A DNA stretch of 64,000 nucleotides from Toxoplasma gondii ME49 (lineage: Eukaryota > Apicomplexa > Conoidasida > Eucoccidiorida > Sarcocystidae). The notes under the pieces are model-generated. The model was given only the letters and a program-made list of their open reading frames with translations, was not told the origin of the DNA and ran no database searches. This document shows positions 11,901-23,600 of the stretch, piece by piece. The position numbers and the translations under genes are program-made. The first letter of the stretch is position 1, and every line of letters starts with the position of its first letter. The DNA lies in assembly GCF_000006565.2 (NCBI RefSeq), contig NC_031470.1, positions 1,118,954 through 1,182,953 on the forward strand. The letters are read 5' to 3'.

Positions 11901-14900
11901 TGCAGCGGCTCTGGGAGAACGACGGCTTTGTGTCCACGATCCTCTTCAAAAACCCAGCCCGTGAACAATATTACTTGGATGACTGTAGATCAGACGCTAC
12001 ACATCAGCCAGAACTGCGAATTTTCAGAGAGTCCAGATACACAAACAACAACGGCTGCAAGGAACGATTGGTGGAACGGGACAGATCCCTCTCTCGATTG
12101 AGTGACAACACAGACGGGAGAAAAGCCCTCCGCCGCACAATCCGTTCGTTACCGTTGATTAGCGTGCTCACTCTCCGACTGCGAATGTACTGACAACCCA
12201 GGCTTTGTGTCGCGCATGGCGAAGTCTCGCCGATGTAAAAACTACAGAAGCGGCCTCGCCCAAACTCGAAAAAGCAGTTTCACCACGAAAGTGACGGATA
12301 TGCAAGTTTCTATGTGAGCCGGTCCTGAGAGATCGCCTTATACCGTCTTGCACCGCGATTCGGCCACCAGAGGGGACATGCTCTGTCTCAACAGTAAATG
12401 TACATATACATATAATGTATATATATATATACATATATATTTTCCTATAGCAATGTATAGATGATGATCTATATATGTGGACATGCATGGTCTCTCGCTG
12501 GTTCGCCTTCAACTGTTCTCTGTGGGAGGTCTCTGGCTGCTTTACCTGCATGCGTGCAGACGGTGACGTAGGGCTGGAACTCTTCCTGGTACTTGTCCGC
12601 ATATAGTTTGAGGTTTATGCACACTTGCGTCGCGACTTTCTCCAGGAGACCTGCAGGAGGGCGCGAGGCGAGAAAAGCACTATATTGACTTTGCTAAGCA
12701 AGAAACAAGCGGAGAGGTAGCTGGGAGATACGTCGAGCCAGAAAATGCGAAACTTGAGCAAATATACCTCCATTTGCCGGCGACTCGAATGTCACACATT
12801 GACCACGAAGTCAGCCCCACCTGCCTCGGAATCACCTTTCCCCTCAGACAAAATGGTACTGATCGTCCTAGAATGTGAGGAGTCGCCTTCTTTCTCTGTT
12901 CGGACGAGTCCGTCAACAGCTCTCTTGAAAACCCGTAGGTCCACGGTTCCTGGGGGGAACCGCAGACTTTCCGGTGTCTCGCCTCCCTTTTCCGCCCCCG
13001 CTTTGTCGCGATTCCCAATACTCCATGCCTCTCATGCTACGGACTTCAAGCCGAAGCGCAGCTGGGTGAAGGCTGTGGTTTCGCACCGCCGGCACATGCA
13101 GCATACCGAATCCAGAGAGTGCATTTCGAGCCATCAAATGTTGACCAATTGCCATTCAGGTATTGAAGGCTCGACTCCAAGCGAGTAATCCAAGATTGAT
13201 AAGAGGTGGCATTAATATCGACAAGCTGCCGTTGCTGGATGAAATTACTCTCAACCCCACATAGATGCTAGAGAAACCATTCAGGTACGATACGAAGTGG
13301 TGTTACAAACCGGTTGACTGGCATTGAGTCATCTGGGTGCGGTAGTTCCTTCATCCTGAACGTCGCTTGAACGAAGATTAATCGAATTAAGGGTGGTGCA
13401 TATTTAACACAGTAACATTGGGATTTTTGAGTTCTCTGGGCGTAGGAGTTCTGTCTAACCGCAAGCCACTATACGCTTCTTTCCATTTACCTGGGACATC
13501 TTCGTCTGCGTCGGCGGAGGGGTCGATTTGTTGGGGGGCGAGGTCGAGGCGTAGAAGGGCGACGAATCCACCGACAAAGTCTCGAAGGTGGTCCTCGAAG
13601 AATTCAGGCAAGTCGACGGTGTTGAGGGAAAAGAAGACTTTGGAGGCGAGAAGCAGGACCTCAAGCAGCTCCGCGCCATTCGCGATGGCCTTCCCGCCGT
13701 TCACAGCCGCGCCTGGCTCGCCCGTGACACTTTCTTGGATCGCGAGCTCGAGGAGCTTGAGCGCAGTCCCAAATACCTGGAGCAGCGGCTCTTGGGTGGC
13801 GGGCAGGACTTGCTGAAGCTCGAGAAGCACGTCGTCGGAGCGGAGGGCCGCTCGGTACTTCTTTAAGACCGCGTGGAGAATCTCCAGGGCAGCCACCTGC
13901 TGCTGTAGTTGCGCCTTCTTTTCCGCCACCGATGGACTCTGTTGCAGCGAAGCCACCGTCGGGACCAGGTGCTTCTGGCTCAGTTCCGGGAGCAGTGTCG
14001 GCCAGTCCAGCGGCAAGTCTGTCTCCGCGATCCGCGCCAAGGCGTCCGCCAACTGCATCTGCACGCGCTTCTCCGTCGAAGGCGCCAGCAGCAGACACAG
14101 CAGATGCTCCTTCACCAACACGCGGTTCGCCTCGCTGATCCCGCCCTGCTGCGGATCCACGTCCCACAGCCGCCGAATGTAGTTTTTGAAGTAGATCGCG
14201 CCTGGGCGAGAGGAGGAACCCGAACAGAGGCTGGTATGAAACGGAATATGTTTGGGTCCAGTACAGACTTGATGGTGTAACAGAGTAGACGGTGGCATAA
14301 GACTCTATCTTCAGATACGCAGTGTATTAGAAATATGTCAACATGGACATCTAATAGAATCAAAGCTAATGTAACTGGTCGAACAGTCAAGGGAAATACC
14401 AGCATCGCAGGGGAGACACACAGAGATCAACCGGACCCCAAGAGTTTGCGCGAATCAGAGGAAAGCCGGGAGAGCGACAAAGACACGGGGTGCGCCTTCA
14501 TTAGAAATGATATAGGATGCCACGTAGCGATGCCAGAGAGTGAGAAAACAAAGAGAGAGGGAAAAGGATCGAACCCCAAGTGGTCGTCCATTGCTTTGGA
14601 AGGGCGGAAACGCGCCTCGGACCAGGATATGGTGGCCTTGCGGATTTTTAAGAAAGTGAGACCCGGTTGACTTCTTGTCTTCTTATCGGTGTCGGCTAGA
14701 CTAGCCAAGCAATAGGAAAGATACTTTTTATTAGGTGACAGACTCCCCCCGTACCTCCTGTTGCGCCCTGCGGCCACGGAGGGTTTAGGTGCTTGGTGGC
14801 AGCTGACGCTCACTCAGACTCGAAAACTATCAACAACTCGAGCGGCACACTTCATCTTGGAACGTCTCAACCACACGTGCGCGGAGAGAGATGCCTAGAT

Positions 14901-14902
14901 AT

Positions 14903-14942
<40 letters not shown>

Positions 14943-14958
14943 GTATAATATACATACG

Positions 14959-14996
<38 letters not shown>

Positions 14997-15732
14997 CGTA
15001 TACATCTCTCAATAATATGCGTATATATATATATATATATATATGCATGGACATATCCGTAACTAATACGCTGCAAGAAAAGATGGATTGCCAACGTTGT
15101 TCTGCTCTGTCGTCTTCGGGGATGGGTACGCGTGTCTCTTTTGCGCCATTGTTGGGGCGAAAAGAGAGATCTTTCCCACGAAGATGAAACAACGGGTTCG
15201 AAGGTTGTCCTCACTGTTTCTTGTCTGGACGCCTTACCCCTGCGCATCGTGTTTACCCTCCACAAGTCTCTGCACGTACACAGGCACACGGTTTGCATGC
15301 CTCTCCCTTCTTCTCAGCTGCTTGCTTGCATCGCGAACCCTCAAGACCTCTCTCTCCCTTGCTCCCTGCCCATTGACTCGCGAAGGCCATGGGCCGGACG
15401 CGTCGTCTGAGTTTGACTCCACACGCGTGGTGCTCCGCCTCTGGCGTTCTGTCTCTCGAACCCAGAGGCGGCTCTTCAGAGCCACCCTTCGTCGCCGCCG
15501 CCGCCTTACCAGCCTGTTTCGCAGCGGAAGAGGCCTCAGCCCCGACGAGGAGGAGAAGCAAGTCTTTGGCAAAAGCTTCAGTACCGCTCCGTCTCTGTAG
15601 TTCCTCCTCTGCGCATCGAATGGCAGCTGGATTTGCAGCCAGCGTCTCCTCCAACAATGACGCGAGAGGCAGCTGGGCCGCGAGTGCCTGGAGGTCCCCG
15701 GGCGCGCCTCCGGCTGCAGGTGCCGCGCTCAT
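5913..15732 (-). CDS. CSE1: Importin-alpha re-exporter (exportin-2, CAS/CSE1)
   Basis: CAS/CSE1 is a HEAT-repeat karyopherin that carries importin-alpha out of the nucleus together with RanGTP. Twelve exons: 15732-15510, 14201-13491, 12650-12546, 11638-11426, 10756-10321, 9906-9747, 9405-9049, 8685-8275, 7405-7147, 6718-6666, 6406-6311 and 6038-5913. Every junction is GT-AG and phase-consistent, giving 1049 residues (human CSE1L is 971). Landmarks collinear with yeast and animal CSE1: IYFKNYIRRLW near residue 80 in the importin-beta N-terminal domain; DWPTLLPEL near 130; LPEFFEDHLRDF near 280; RRDLDGG in exon 5; VHTYAANALERLL near 585; EFIMSCLLR and DFIPYCFQ before 735; VPALIRLI; NALEAIQPN; and the C-terminal acidic stretch leading into DTPG near 977. 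The start sits in cacaaaATGAGC, matching the coccidian initiation context. The extra length is mostly low-complexity insert. Identification is firm; the last three exons are the least certain. Confidence 0.93.
6973..6993. repeat. (AT)n microsatellite
   Basis: Perfect alternating AT tract. It falls inside the CSE1 intron between exons 9 and 10, consistent with the exon model. Confidence 0.95.
7052..7072. repeat. (TA)n microsatellite
   Basis: Second perfect TA tract in the same CSE1 intron, about 60 bases from the first. Confidence 0.95.
12401..12440. repeat. Imperfect (TA)n microsatellite
   Basis: Interrupted TA/CATA tract in the CSE1 intron between exons 3 and 4. Confidence 0.9.
14906..15046. 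repeat. Compound (AT)n microsatellite cluster
   Basis: Three long AT tracts separated by short tacatacgta-type spacers, in CSE1 intron 1. Such tracts are prone to length change and replication slippage. Confidence 0.95.
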
Positions 15733-16687
15733 TTTGTGGCGGAGCGAAAGCGGGACTTTGTCGAGTGGAAGCGCTCAGGCTCCAGCACACCTGCTGCTTC
15801 TCCGCTCTCTCCCGATCTCGATGAGTTCGCGAAGTGATCCGGAGGCCCCCCGCGTGGCGGAAATGCTGGTCCCCTGTTCCGTTTGTCAGCTTTCTCTGTG
15901 TAGCCAGTTGTCTCCTGGTCCTGGTCGCCTTTTCCCCCTGTCTACTTCGCCTGGCCTTGAGAGAGAAGACAGAGACACACGAGTGAGAGGCCAGAGAAGA
16001 GCTGGAGAGGAGACCTGCGCACTGAGGAAGGCGGCGACGCGAGTACGCTTTCCCAGACAATCGGCCGGGGCTGCCCAGAGTTCCGGTCAATAAAGGACTT
16101 GGAAACCAACACGAACGTGAGTGTAGACGTCCGAGGCATGGGCAGCGAAGGGAGGAAACGCCACAGAGCTCACAGCAAAGCGTGGACCGGGCAGCAAAGA
16201 ACGGAGAGCGTTCAGGTGACTCGAGGAGAGGAAAAGAAACCGGGAAGGAGACAGACGTGAGGAGCGACAAGAAGGCAACCCAAGCGACGCAAAACGGCGG
16301 AGGCACAAAGAAAAGACAGACTCGCTGAGGCAACCAGTCGGAAAGAAGCTCATGCAAGTAACGGAGTCGATAGAGCGAGAGGAGCGACGGCAAATGCACA
16401 CATGACCCCTCGCGGATGACAGGCTTCCTGCGACGGGAGAAGGAAACCACAGAGATGCACAGACAGACACTCTACAGAAACGAGTTGGACATCGTCGCCA
16501 GTCACATGCAGGGATGGACAGGGAACGAGAGAACAAGAATGCCGTCGGCGGGGCGAGACCGTCACCTTCGCCTCCTGGCCTACTTTCTCTCTGCGTAACG
16601 CGAGACTAAAGTAGCAGTCGACGACAGACGCATGCACACTTGTTCACACAAGCGCCGAGACGAGGTGTCTCGGGGTTTGATTCTTCG

Positions 16688-16694
16688 AGAGACG
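16688..16694 (+). promoter_or_regulatory. AGAGACG promoter-type element
   Basis: Exact match to the coccidian WGAGACG element described upstream of Toxoplasma genes. It lies about 955 bases upstream of the CSE1 start, in the skewed leader region. The motif is short and could occur by chance. Confidence 0.3.
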
Positions 16695-17114
16695 AGCGGA
16701 AAGAAAGCTGGTTTCAGAAAACGCGGACAAGCCAGGCCGCTCCCTTCTCTTTGCAGTGGAGTCACTAAAGAAGCGCGAACCAACGAAAGAACACTCGAAA
16801 ACTGGAGTCCACAAGACCTGGAGAAACAAAGCAGGCAGTGTGCTCTACTTTGCGTCCAGGCTCTGCGTCAGCTGCCTTGGGAGCCTGACACGACCTGTGT
16901 GGAGGATGCAGCGATATTCACAGAGCCGGTCGCGTAGCTTCAGGGAACCAGTATGCAAGCGCTTGCGCAATTTCCTCTGAGATGTACGAGGAAAAGGCAA
17001 AGATGCAAAGGCCAAGAAACGGTCAAACAGGGCCCGTAGATTCCGTGACGCCGGGCATGCGAATGTGGCGCGAGAACTGGGGGGAAACGACAGCAGAGCT
17101 GTACGCGGACGAGC

Positions 17115-17121
17115 AGAGACG
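17115..17121 (+). promoter_or_regulatory. AGAGACG promoter-type element
   Basis: Second WGAGACG match upstream of CSE1, about 1.4 kb from its start codon. Confidence 0.28.
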
Positions 17122-18665
17122 AGATCTGCGCCAGCGAGGAGCTGAGAAGATTGGAAACAATTGCCCGTGGGGCTGAAGGAGTTTGGAAGGAAGGAAGAGA
17201 TCAGACGGTCCACGACGCGCCGTCACGAAGGCGCGGAGACAGTCCTTCGAAAAACGCGGGAAGACACTGAGTCCGGGTAAAGAAAGGAACTGCATGTCCT
17301 TCACTTCTGCTCGTCGACGAAATTCTCCACATCCATGTGTGTTGGCAAATCAGAGGAAGAGTACAGGGCAGAAAGTGACTGCCTCAGAGAAAAGCCTCCT
17401 CTCCAAGCGCGAAAAAGGGAGTGGACGGAAGACGGGAGTTTCTTTCCTGATGCATGCGAGGGACAGCAAAGGGAGCTCCGGCACACGGTCCTGTAGCTGA
17501 TGAAGATCAAACAAGGTTCGAACTGAAGAAAAAGTTTCCTTGTGCTTTTTCCAGCGGGTGTCTACACCTGTCTTTTTTCATGGCAAATAAAGAGCTCCCA
17601 ATATCTACACAAGTAAGAAGAGGCGTTTCCCCGCTTCATGTGCGAAAGATCGGGTGCAGGGCACCTCGGTCGTGCGTGGAGCGCCCACGCTTGTTTTTTT
17701 CTGCTTCTCATTGAGGTTCACAGCAACATGGTGTCTTGAGTGTCCAGTGTACGCATCAGCATACAAGGAAAAAACGACAGGCGTAGTGGGGAAGGAGGCA
17801 AACGAAAGTGAGAGAGGGCATGCTGTCGCTGAACGTGGGAAGCGTCACTATTGTCTTGGGTGTTCGGGTCGTGTCTCCTGCCTACGAGGTGACACAGAAG
17901 AGGCTGTGTCCCATGAATTATTGAAGAAACAGAGGACACTTTGGAAGTTTAGATCTCGGGGAACGGGAGACACATGAATTTTTGTCAGTGTGGGCGAATC
18001 CACGCACGAAAAACGGACGGGCGGAAAAGCACAGAAATACGCCCGAAGACAAAAGTCCAGACGGTGACCACGACTTCATCCGCAAAAGGGACGGCAATTC
18101 TCTCACTGTGAGCGCTTGTCGTCTTCCGGTAAGTAACGCGAGTTGCCAGCACTCCTCTCTGAAGGTGCTAGTGATCCTTACAGTGTATATAGCTCGTTTA
18201 TTTATGTGCGGATACATCTTAGGCTGCTGGAATACCGGAAAGTCAGCGATACCACAGCCTTTCGCTGACTTTCTGTGCTATCTGGAGGGAGTTCAGGGGG
18301 TGAGCTCGTGAAATAATCTAAGACCTCGCTATTTGAATGCGCCTTCTCCGATATAATAATATTCCCCTCGACTAATCGACTTAGTAGCCACAGTTCTGGT
18401 ACACTGTTAGTGCAGTGAACAAAGGAGGTAGGGGCAGTAATCGGCAACCCACGAGTCCTGAGCCCGCCACTCACCCGCGCCATATTAAACAACACTTTCC
18501 ACATATGTATGGTGATGGCTCCGAGTAGCCATGTCCGTTATGGACTGTTCGGGCGAGATGTACTCCAAAATGCACACCTCCTACAGCGGCAGTGAATGTG
18601 TTTGTAGCAGTTAAGCACGGATAACGGAATCGTCAGTGGGTCCGGACTAGAGAGGCCTGGAGACG

Positions 18666-18983
18666 TCAAGGAAAGCGTGAAACACTGTGGCGCTTGTCAA
18701 TACCAAGCCAAGGCTTCACGTACGTAGAACCAGTCTCATTCACGTAGATTGAATCGATGAGATAAGTTCGTACAAGGTGCTTCGGAAGATCCGAGACTGA
18801 CAAAATGTCGAGCAACGAGGAAACGCAGTGGGGCGAGTGGTGCATCACTTCACGAGAAAATCTCACTTTCACCGTCACATAAATCAGCGTTGGTGATCCT
18901 TGCCGTCCCAGAGCCGCCGTTTCCACCGATCCAGGACACGCACAATGCGACACGCGCGCCGTATGGCCTTTATGGACGCTCAT
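18666..18983 (-). CDS. Possible small ORF or exon, unassigned
   Basis: A 105-codon ATG-initiated frame in the middle of the divergent intergenic region. Unlike the skewed leader sequence around it, its translation has balanced, protein-like composition: an alternating hydrophobic strand (TLIYVTVKVRF) followed by an amphipathic stretch (CVSSLLDILSVSDLP). A second open minus-strand frame of about 100 codons lies just downstream at 18202-18504. I recognise no family, could not join the two frames, and see a GTGAGA donor-like site inside this one. It may be an exon of an unmodelled minus-strand gene, or chance. Confidence 0.2.
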   Translation of the reverse strand: MSVHKGHTARVSHCACPGSVETAALGRQGSPTLIYVTVKVRFSREVMHHSPHCVSSLLDILSVSDLPKHLVRTYLIDSIYVNETGSTYVKPWLGIDKRHSVSRFP

Positions 18984-19049
18984 TCAGAATTCGTGGTCTA
19001 TTCCTATCTTGGCCCTAAGAGAGTCATGTGAACCTCTGGACCATCACTC

Positions 19050-20695
19050 GGATTGCTTCTGACCAGAGCTGGAGACTGGGTTACGTATGTCATGCTTTCT
19101 TGAGTACCTGCATGTATTCACTCGTCCACAAAATCTTGCTCTCCCAGTAGCACCGTGACGAACCCCCTCTCTATCAGACCTTCAGTGCTGTTACCATTTA
19201 TGTCCCATTCTCGCTCTTGATTTGACAGAAGTGTTCATCTTTGTTTGAATGTTAGACTCATGCTCCCAGTGCAGCAGGGTGCTCCCCTCAGGTCCCATCA
19301 CGCCATATTTCTTTTAGGTTCAGCTATTTTCTGTTCACGGCGTTGGCGAAGGAGCTGTCTTCTTGGCCTGAGTCGTTTCTTCCAGTGAAAGAACATAGTT
19401 CGCACTGTCTCCAGAGAATTTCACGACTCCAAGCCCCCGTTTCCTGCAGTTTGATTCTCATGGGCCTACATAATCCAATACCCTCTGGCGGCATACAGCC
19501 ATCCCGAAGAGTTGTTCTTTCCGTGGGTACGTGCTGAACTACCCAAAGAAGAAGCAGCACACTCTGATTCTGTCAATCGAGTGAGAGCCACCTGCTCTCG
19601 TTCATTGCACTCAGACGGACCTGCGTAAAACTTTTTTTGTCTTAGCTACGTAGCGATGTGCCTTTCTCGTGGCCGCGACAACGACCCTTTCGAAATGCAC
19701 ACGTTCTATGAATCCAGTGCCTTTTTTCCTTGTAGTTCCACGAGGAACCCGAGAACCACAAGTCCCCAATTTAGTCGGACAAGCGTCTCTGTCTCTCTTC
19801 CAGTCTCTTGGGTCTGGCAGCCGCTTGCAGTTTTCAATTTTTCTGCTTCCGACACTCAGCGCGTTTTTTCGCTTAGCACATGCGGATGAACAGTATTTCT
19901 GAGAAACGTTTCGCTTGTTCAATGTCATTGCAGAAGTCGTTTTTTGGACACCCGAAAAAGAAACCAACGTACAGCTGGTCTGCGAAAAGCGCACACAACT
20001 TCTCAAACTCCGCATGCATCGAGTCAAACACAGACGCGACGGATCAAATGATTCTAAATTATCCGCTCCATTTCCATCAGGCAAGAAATTACTACGCACA
20101 ATGTGATTGCGTTGTTTCTCCTCCTCGCTGCACACTTGTTCGCAGCTTCTTTTGTAGGAATCCCAGGTTTCCAGACGTCTTCCCCAGGATTCCTCGTGCC
20201 ATTTCGCCGAACCGCGGTTGCTTCTGACGACGGGATTTTCTTGCGGCTGTACAGTTCCTCCAAACAATGTTTCTTCAGAAATAGTAATCCAAACACTTCC
20301 TTCCCTCATCCTCACCAAACAAGTATTTTAAATTGACTCCGCACATCCTGTGCCATTCCGTATCGTTTCTAGTCCTCTGTGCTGGACATTCACAGAAAGT
20401 CCTTCCCTAACTAACAGCTGAAGCACACGCAGACTTCTAGACACCATCATGCACGTCGTCTCTCAGTTCTTTTTTATCGGGATTCTCTTTGGCGGAAATA
20501 GTTCATCGCAAGTGAAGCGGCGTAAACTGAAGGGTTTCAACAACGTCTGCAATCTCGCTTCGGCGCGCGAAAGAGTTCCAGCTTGGCCTTGCGTATCGCG
20601 AAACAGCCGTCACTGTGCGCCGCGTATAGTGTGAGGGATTCCTTGCCATTCACTACACGCATTTTTGTAGTTTTCTGTAGACTTCCACAGAAAAA
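19050..20695 (+). other. Upstream/leader region of the TPR-like gene
   Basis: Here the plus strand becomes pyrimidine-rich (TTTCTTCC, CTCTTCC), the reverse of 15.7-18 kb. A plus-strand transcript would therefore carry the pyrimidine-rich leader. The long minus-strand open frame at 19611-20318 is a low-complexity antisense of this sequence. I take the stretch as 5' UTR and promoter of the TPR-like gene. Confidence 0.45.
20457..20463 (-). promoter_or_regulatory. CGTCTCT (reverse AGAGACG) element
   Basis: Reverse-orientation WGAGACG element about 235 bases upstream of the ATG at 20696. The known element is reported to be used in either orientation. Confidence 0.33.
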
Positions 20696-23600
20696 ATGCC
20701 GGATATGTCTGTTGGACAGAGTTTGTTGAGGGCTGGAGACGAGGCCCGTCGGCTGCAAGATTGGGGAGAGGCCGAATCCCTCTACTGCGCTGCCCTCTCT
20801 ACCGTCCGCGGGAGAGGGGAGAAAGCTGCCATCTACGCGAGGTAAAAAAGGAACGTTCAACCACACGCAGAAAAACAACGGAAATTTCGTACATCTCCAA
20901 GCTGAGCTAGCCTGCGGCATCCTCTAGACCGTTTCCCTGTCTACCGTAGACCCGATATTTGCGCACGAAATACATGTATGCAGATGCATATGAATGCGTG
21001 TGTCGACGCATATATATATATATATATATATATATACACGGATGTTTCAGTGTGTGTTTTTGTGTGGTAAACGAACTCCGGTATAGTCTGGGTAACACAA
21101 CGGCTGTGTGGTATTTTGCTTCCTGCCGCCTCGAATTCCGTTCCATTTCTTTCGACTGAGCGGCATTGGCTGTCAGTCACTGAGCAATTCCATTTGCTGT
21201 TCCCCGTTTTAGGAGTTGTTCATTTTGATATCTGGTGTAGGCCGTTCGATTTTCTGCTTTCGTCAGCCAGACCTCTCTTTTCTCAGGGCGTGGAGAAAGT
21301 CCACGAGCTTGCTTAGACAAAGCAGTCGAGCAGTTCGCTGTCTTGACGATACACACTTAACCCCCTGCACCCAGTTGCAGCTCTGCTGGCACTCCCCCGG
21401 CAATTCATGTCTCTGATGCGTTTTTCAGAAGAGCGGCTCTTCTTCTGGACGCGTCGAGCGACCCTGAGCTCGTGGCTCAAGCCGAGCACCATCTCCATCT
21501 TCTCCCCAGTCGTCCTCAGCTCCGTGTGAGTGCCCCCTTCGTCCGTTCCTTGCTGCCCAGCTCGTGCGAGAACCAGCCTTCTTTGTCGCCAGAACTGCGT
21601 CCCTTTCCACCGCAAGCTGGCACCAGCGAAGAGGAAACAGAAATCATCTCACACAGAGGCGGTAAGCACCGGAAAACCGGGCATGTCGGCGAAGAGAAGC
21701 TCGACCAGACTGAGAAGCAAAAAACAACCGACCGAACCGACTGCAGTCTGAGAAGCACCTTGGCCTTCCAGAGGGCTTCAGCCGGCTCGGCAGCTTCCTG
21801 TTTAGACGACGGTCGTGTTGACAGCCAGCAGAGAGAGGTTAGACCAGGACCCTACCGCCGTTGGAGGTTACTTCTTACGCAAGGAAGGTTGACACCTCTC
21901 CTAGGCCGCAGAAGGCGACTCTTCAGCGAGGGTCTTCTGTCTCCGGGTGAAGGGACACCGAGGAGGCAAAGTCGAGGCTGGGGCGGGAGAGGAGAACTGG
22001 CTCTTGTCGAGCAGGCTCGATGGCACGCCGCACGCGCTCTCAAGCTCAATCCGAGAAGGTAGGTTTGTCGCACCGGGAAACGGCCGCGTTTGGACTCGAC
22101 GTCGGTACAGTAAGCCGCGTTTTCGCTATTTAACTGGCGCTTAGATGCCTGACTTCGTTCTACGTCTCCTTCCTGTACCCACTGCCTTCCTCTTGAAATG
22201 CCGTCATCGTGTTTTACTTTGAAAAGAAGACGCGTTCCACACTAAGGTGCGTGATACGCTGGGGCCAGTGTGTGCACGCTCACGCTTCGACAACTGTCTC
22301 TCGGAGATCCATCTCTCTGTGTGTATGGAGTCTCTGGCTCTCCACGTCGAGATGGGGGAGAACCTCGAATGTAGTAAGCTGGTGAGACCCTGCGGGAGCT
22401 CACCGAAGTCCGTCGCTCGCAAAGAAACGTGGTGTGCCTCAAAAACAGATGCTACTTCGTCGGCTGTATTTGCTTCGGCTTCTCTTCCTTCAGTTTCTCT
22501 TCACTGTATTCCTCGACATTGACGGACGCTTTCACGCACCGTTGGAGATCCGGGGCGGTCTTCGCAGCCGCTGCTCTGAGCATCTTGACTGGTCGGGGCA
22601 CCCGGGCCTTCCTCACCAGGCGACCTTCGTCGTCCTTTCCTCGCTCGGGGCACGGACGAATGAAGTCGCTGACCTTTTCTTCGTCGTCAGACTCGTCTCT
22701 CTTCAGGAATCCTTCTCGTCATTCCGTTCAAAATGTGTGCTTTCGGGCGCTGCCTAGGCCGATAGCTTTGCGTTCTACCTCTCCGGATGTCTCCGCCTTC
22801 GCGATGCCTGAGCGGACAGCGCGGTATAAAAGTCTCTCTCCGAGGTTCGCATCTGAACTGGGGCCCTCAGGTCACCTCTCTAAAAGAAGCCCCAGTGTCT
22901 TGGACGAAGATGCAAGTAAAACAGAGCCATCAGGTGGCGAGCTGGGCTTGACTGAAAAGGCTTCGTGCAAGCCAAAAGAGATGATGATGGAAGGCGAGGC
23001 GAAGGACGGGCCTCCGGTGTCTCCGTCGCCGTGGCTAGGGTCCTTGGCAGCCGCACGCTGGCAGTTTCGTCGTCGTTTGTCCGAAGTTTCATCGAGGTCC
23101 TCCAGTGCAGCGCTCTCGCACTCTTCGCCCCGGCAAGCAGACAGCAGGAGCGAGGCGAAGTCGCGGAAGACGAAGGTTCTCAACCTGCGGTCGCCTTCCC
23201 AGTTCCAGGTGTACACGGAGCTCAAGGTGCTGCGCATGCGGTGCAGTCTTCTGTCGGGGCGACCAGCCGAGTGTCTCCGCAATTTGTGCGCGCTTCTAGA
23301 GACGGCGAGGGTGGCGGAGGCAGCAGGCACTAGGACCCCGGCGTCAGCGCTTGTTGACTGGAGAAACGTAGTGGAAGAGGGACTTTTCCTCGGTGCTCAG
23401 AGCGCTTGCGAGTTGCTCTCGGAGTCCGTCAGAAGACGCCAACCGCCACAAAATGCAGGCGCTGCGGGCATCGACAGTCCTTTCTTTACACTGGACTGGC
23501 CGGTGCGTATCGACGCGAATAGTTCGATTCAGAAGTGTCGCAGTGCATGCCAGAAGAATGGATGAATCGGCGCCTTGTTACCATGCAGATCAAATGGGCT

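Larger units (their letters stand above)
15733..18500 (-). other. Upstream/leader region of CSE1
   Basis: The plus strand is strikingly purine-rich (long GA runs), so a minus-strand transcript would be pyrimidine-rich. That is typical of coccidian leaders. Open frames here are low-complexity Ser/Leu/Arg or Glu/Arg translations of the skewed sequence and have no family resemblance. I read it as the 5' UTR and promoter of CSE1. Confidence 0.5.

Noticed and set aside
15578..16450. 290-codon minus-strand frame overlapping the CSE1 start in another frame
   Set aside because: Low-complexity Ser/Leu/Arg translation of a pyrimidine-skewed leader. CSE1 exon 1 in the correct frame explains the coding part.
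19611..20318. 235-codon minus-strand frame upstream of the TPR-like gene
   Set aside because: Antisense of the pyrimidine-rich leader, basic low-complexity composition, no splice partners.
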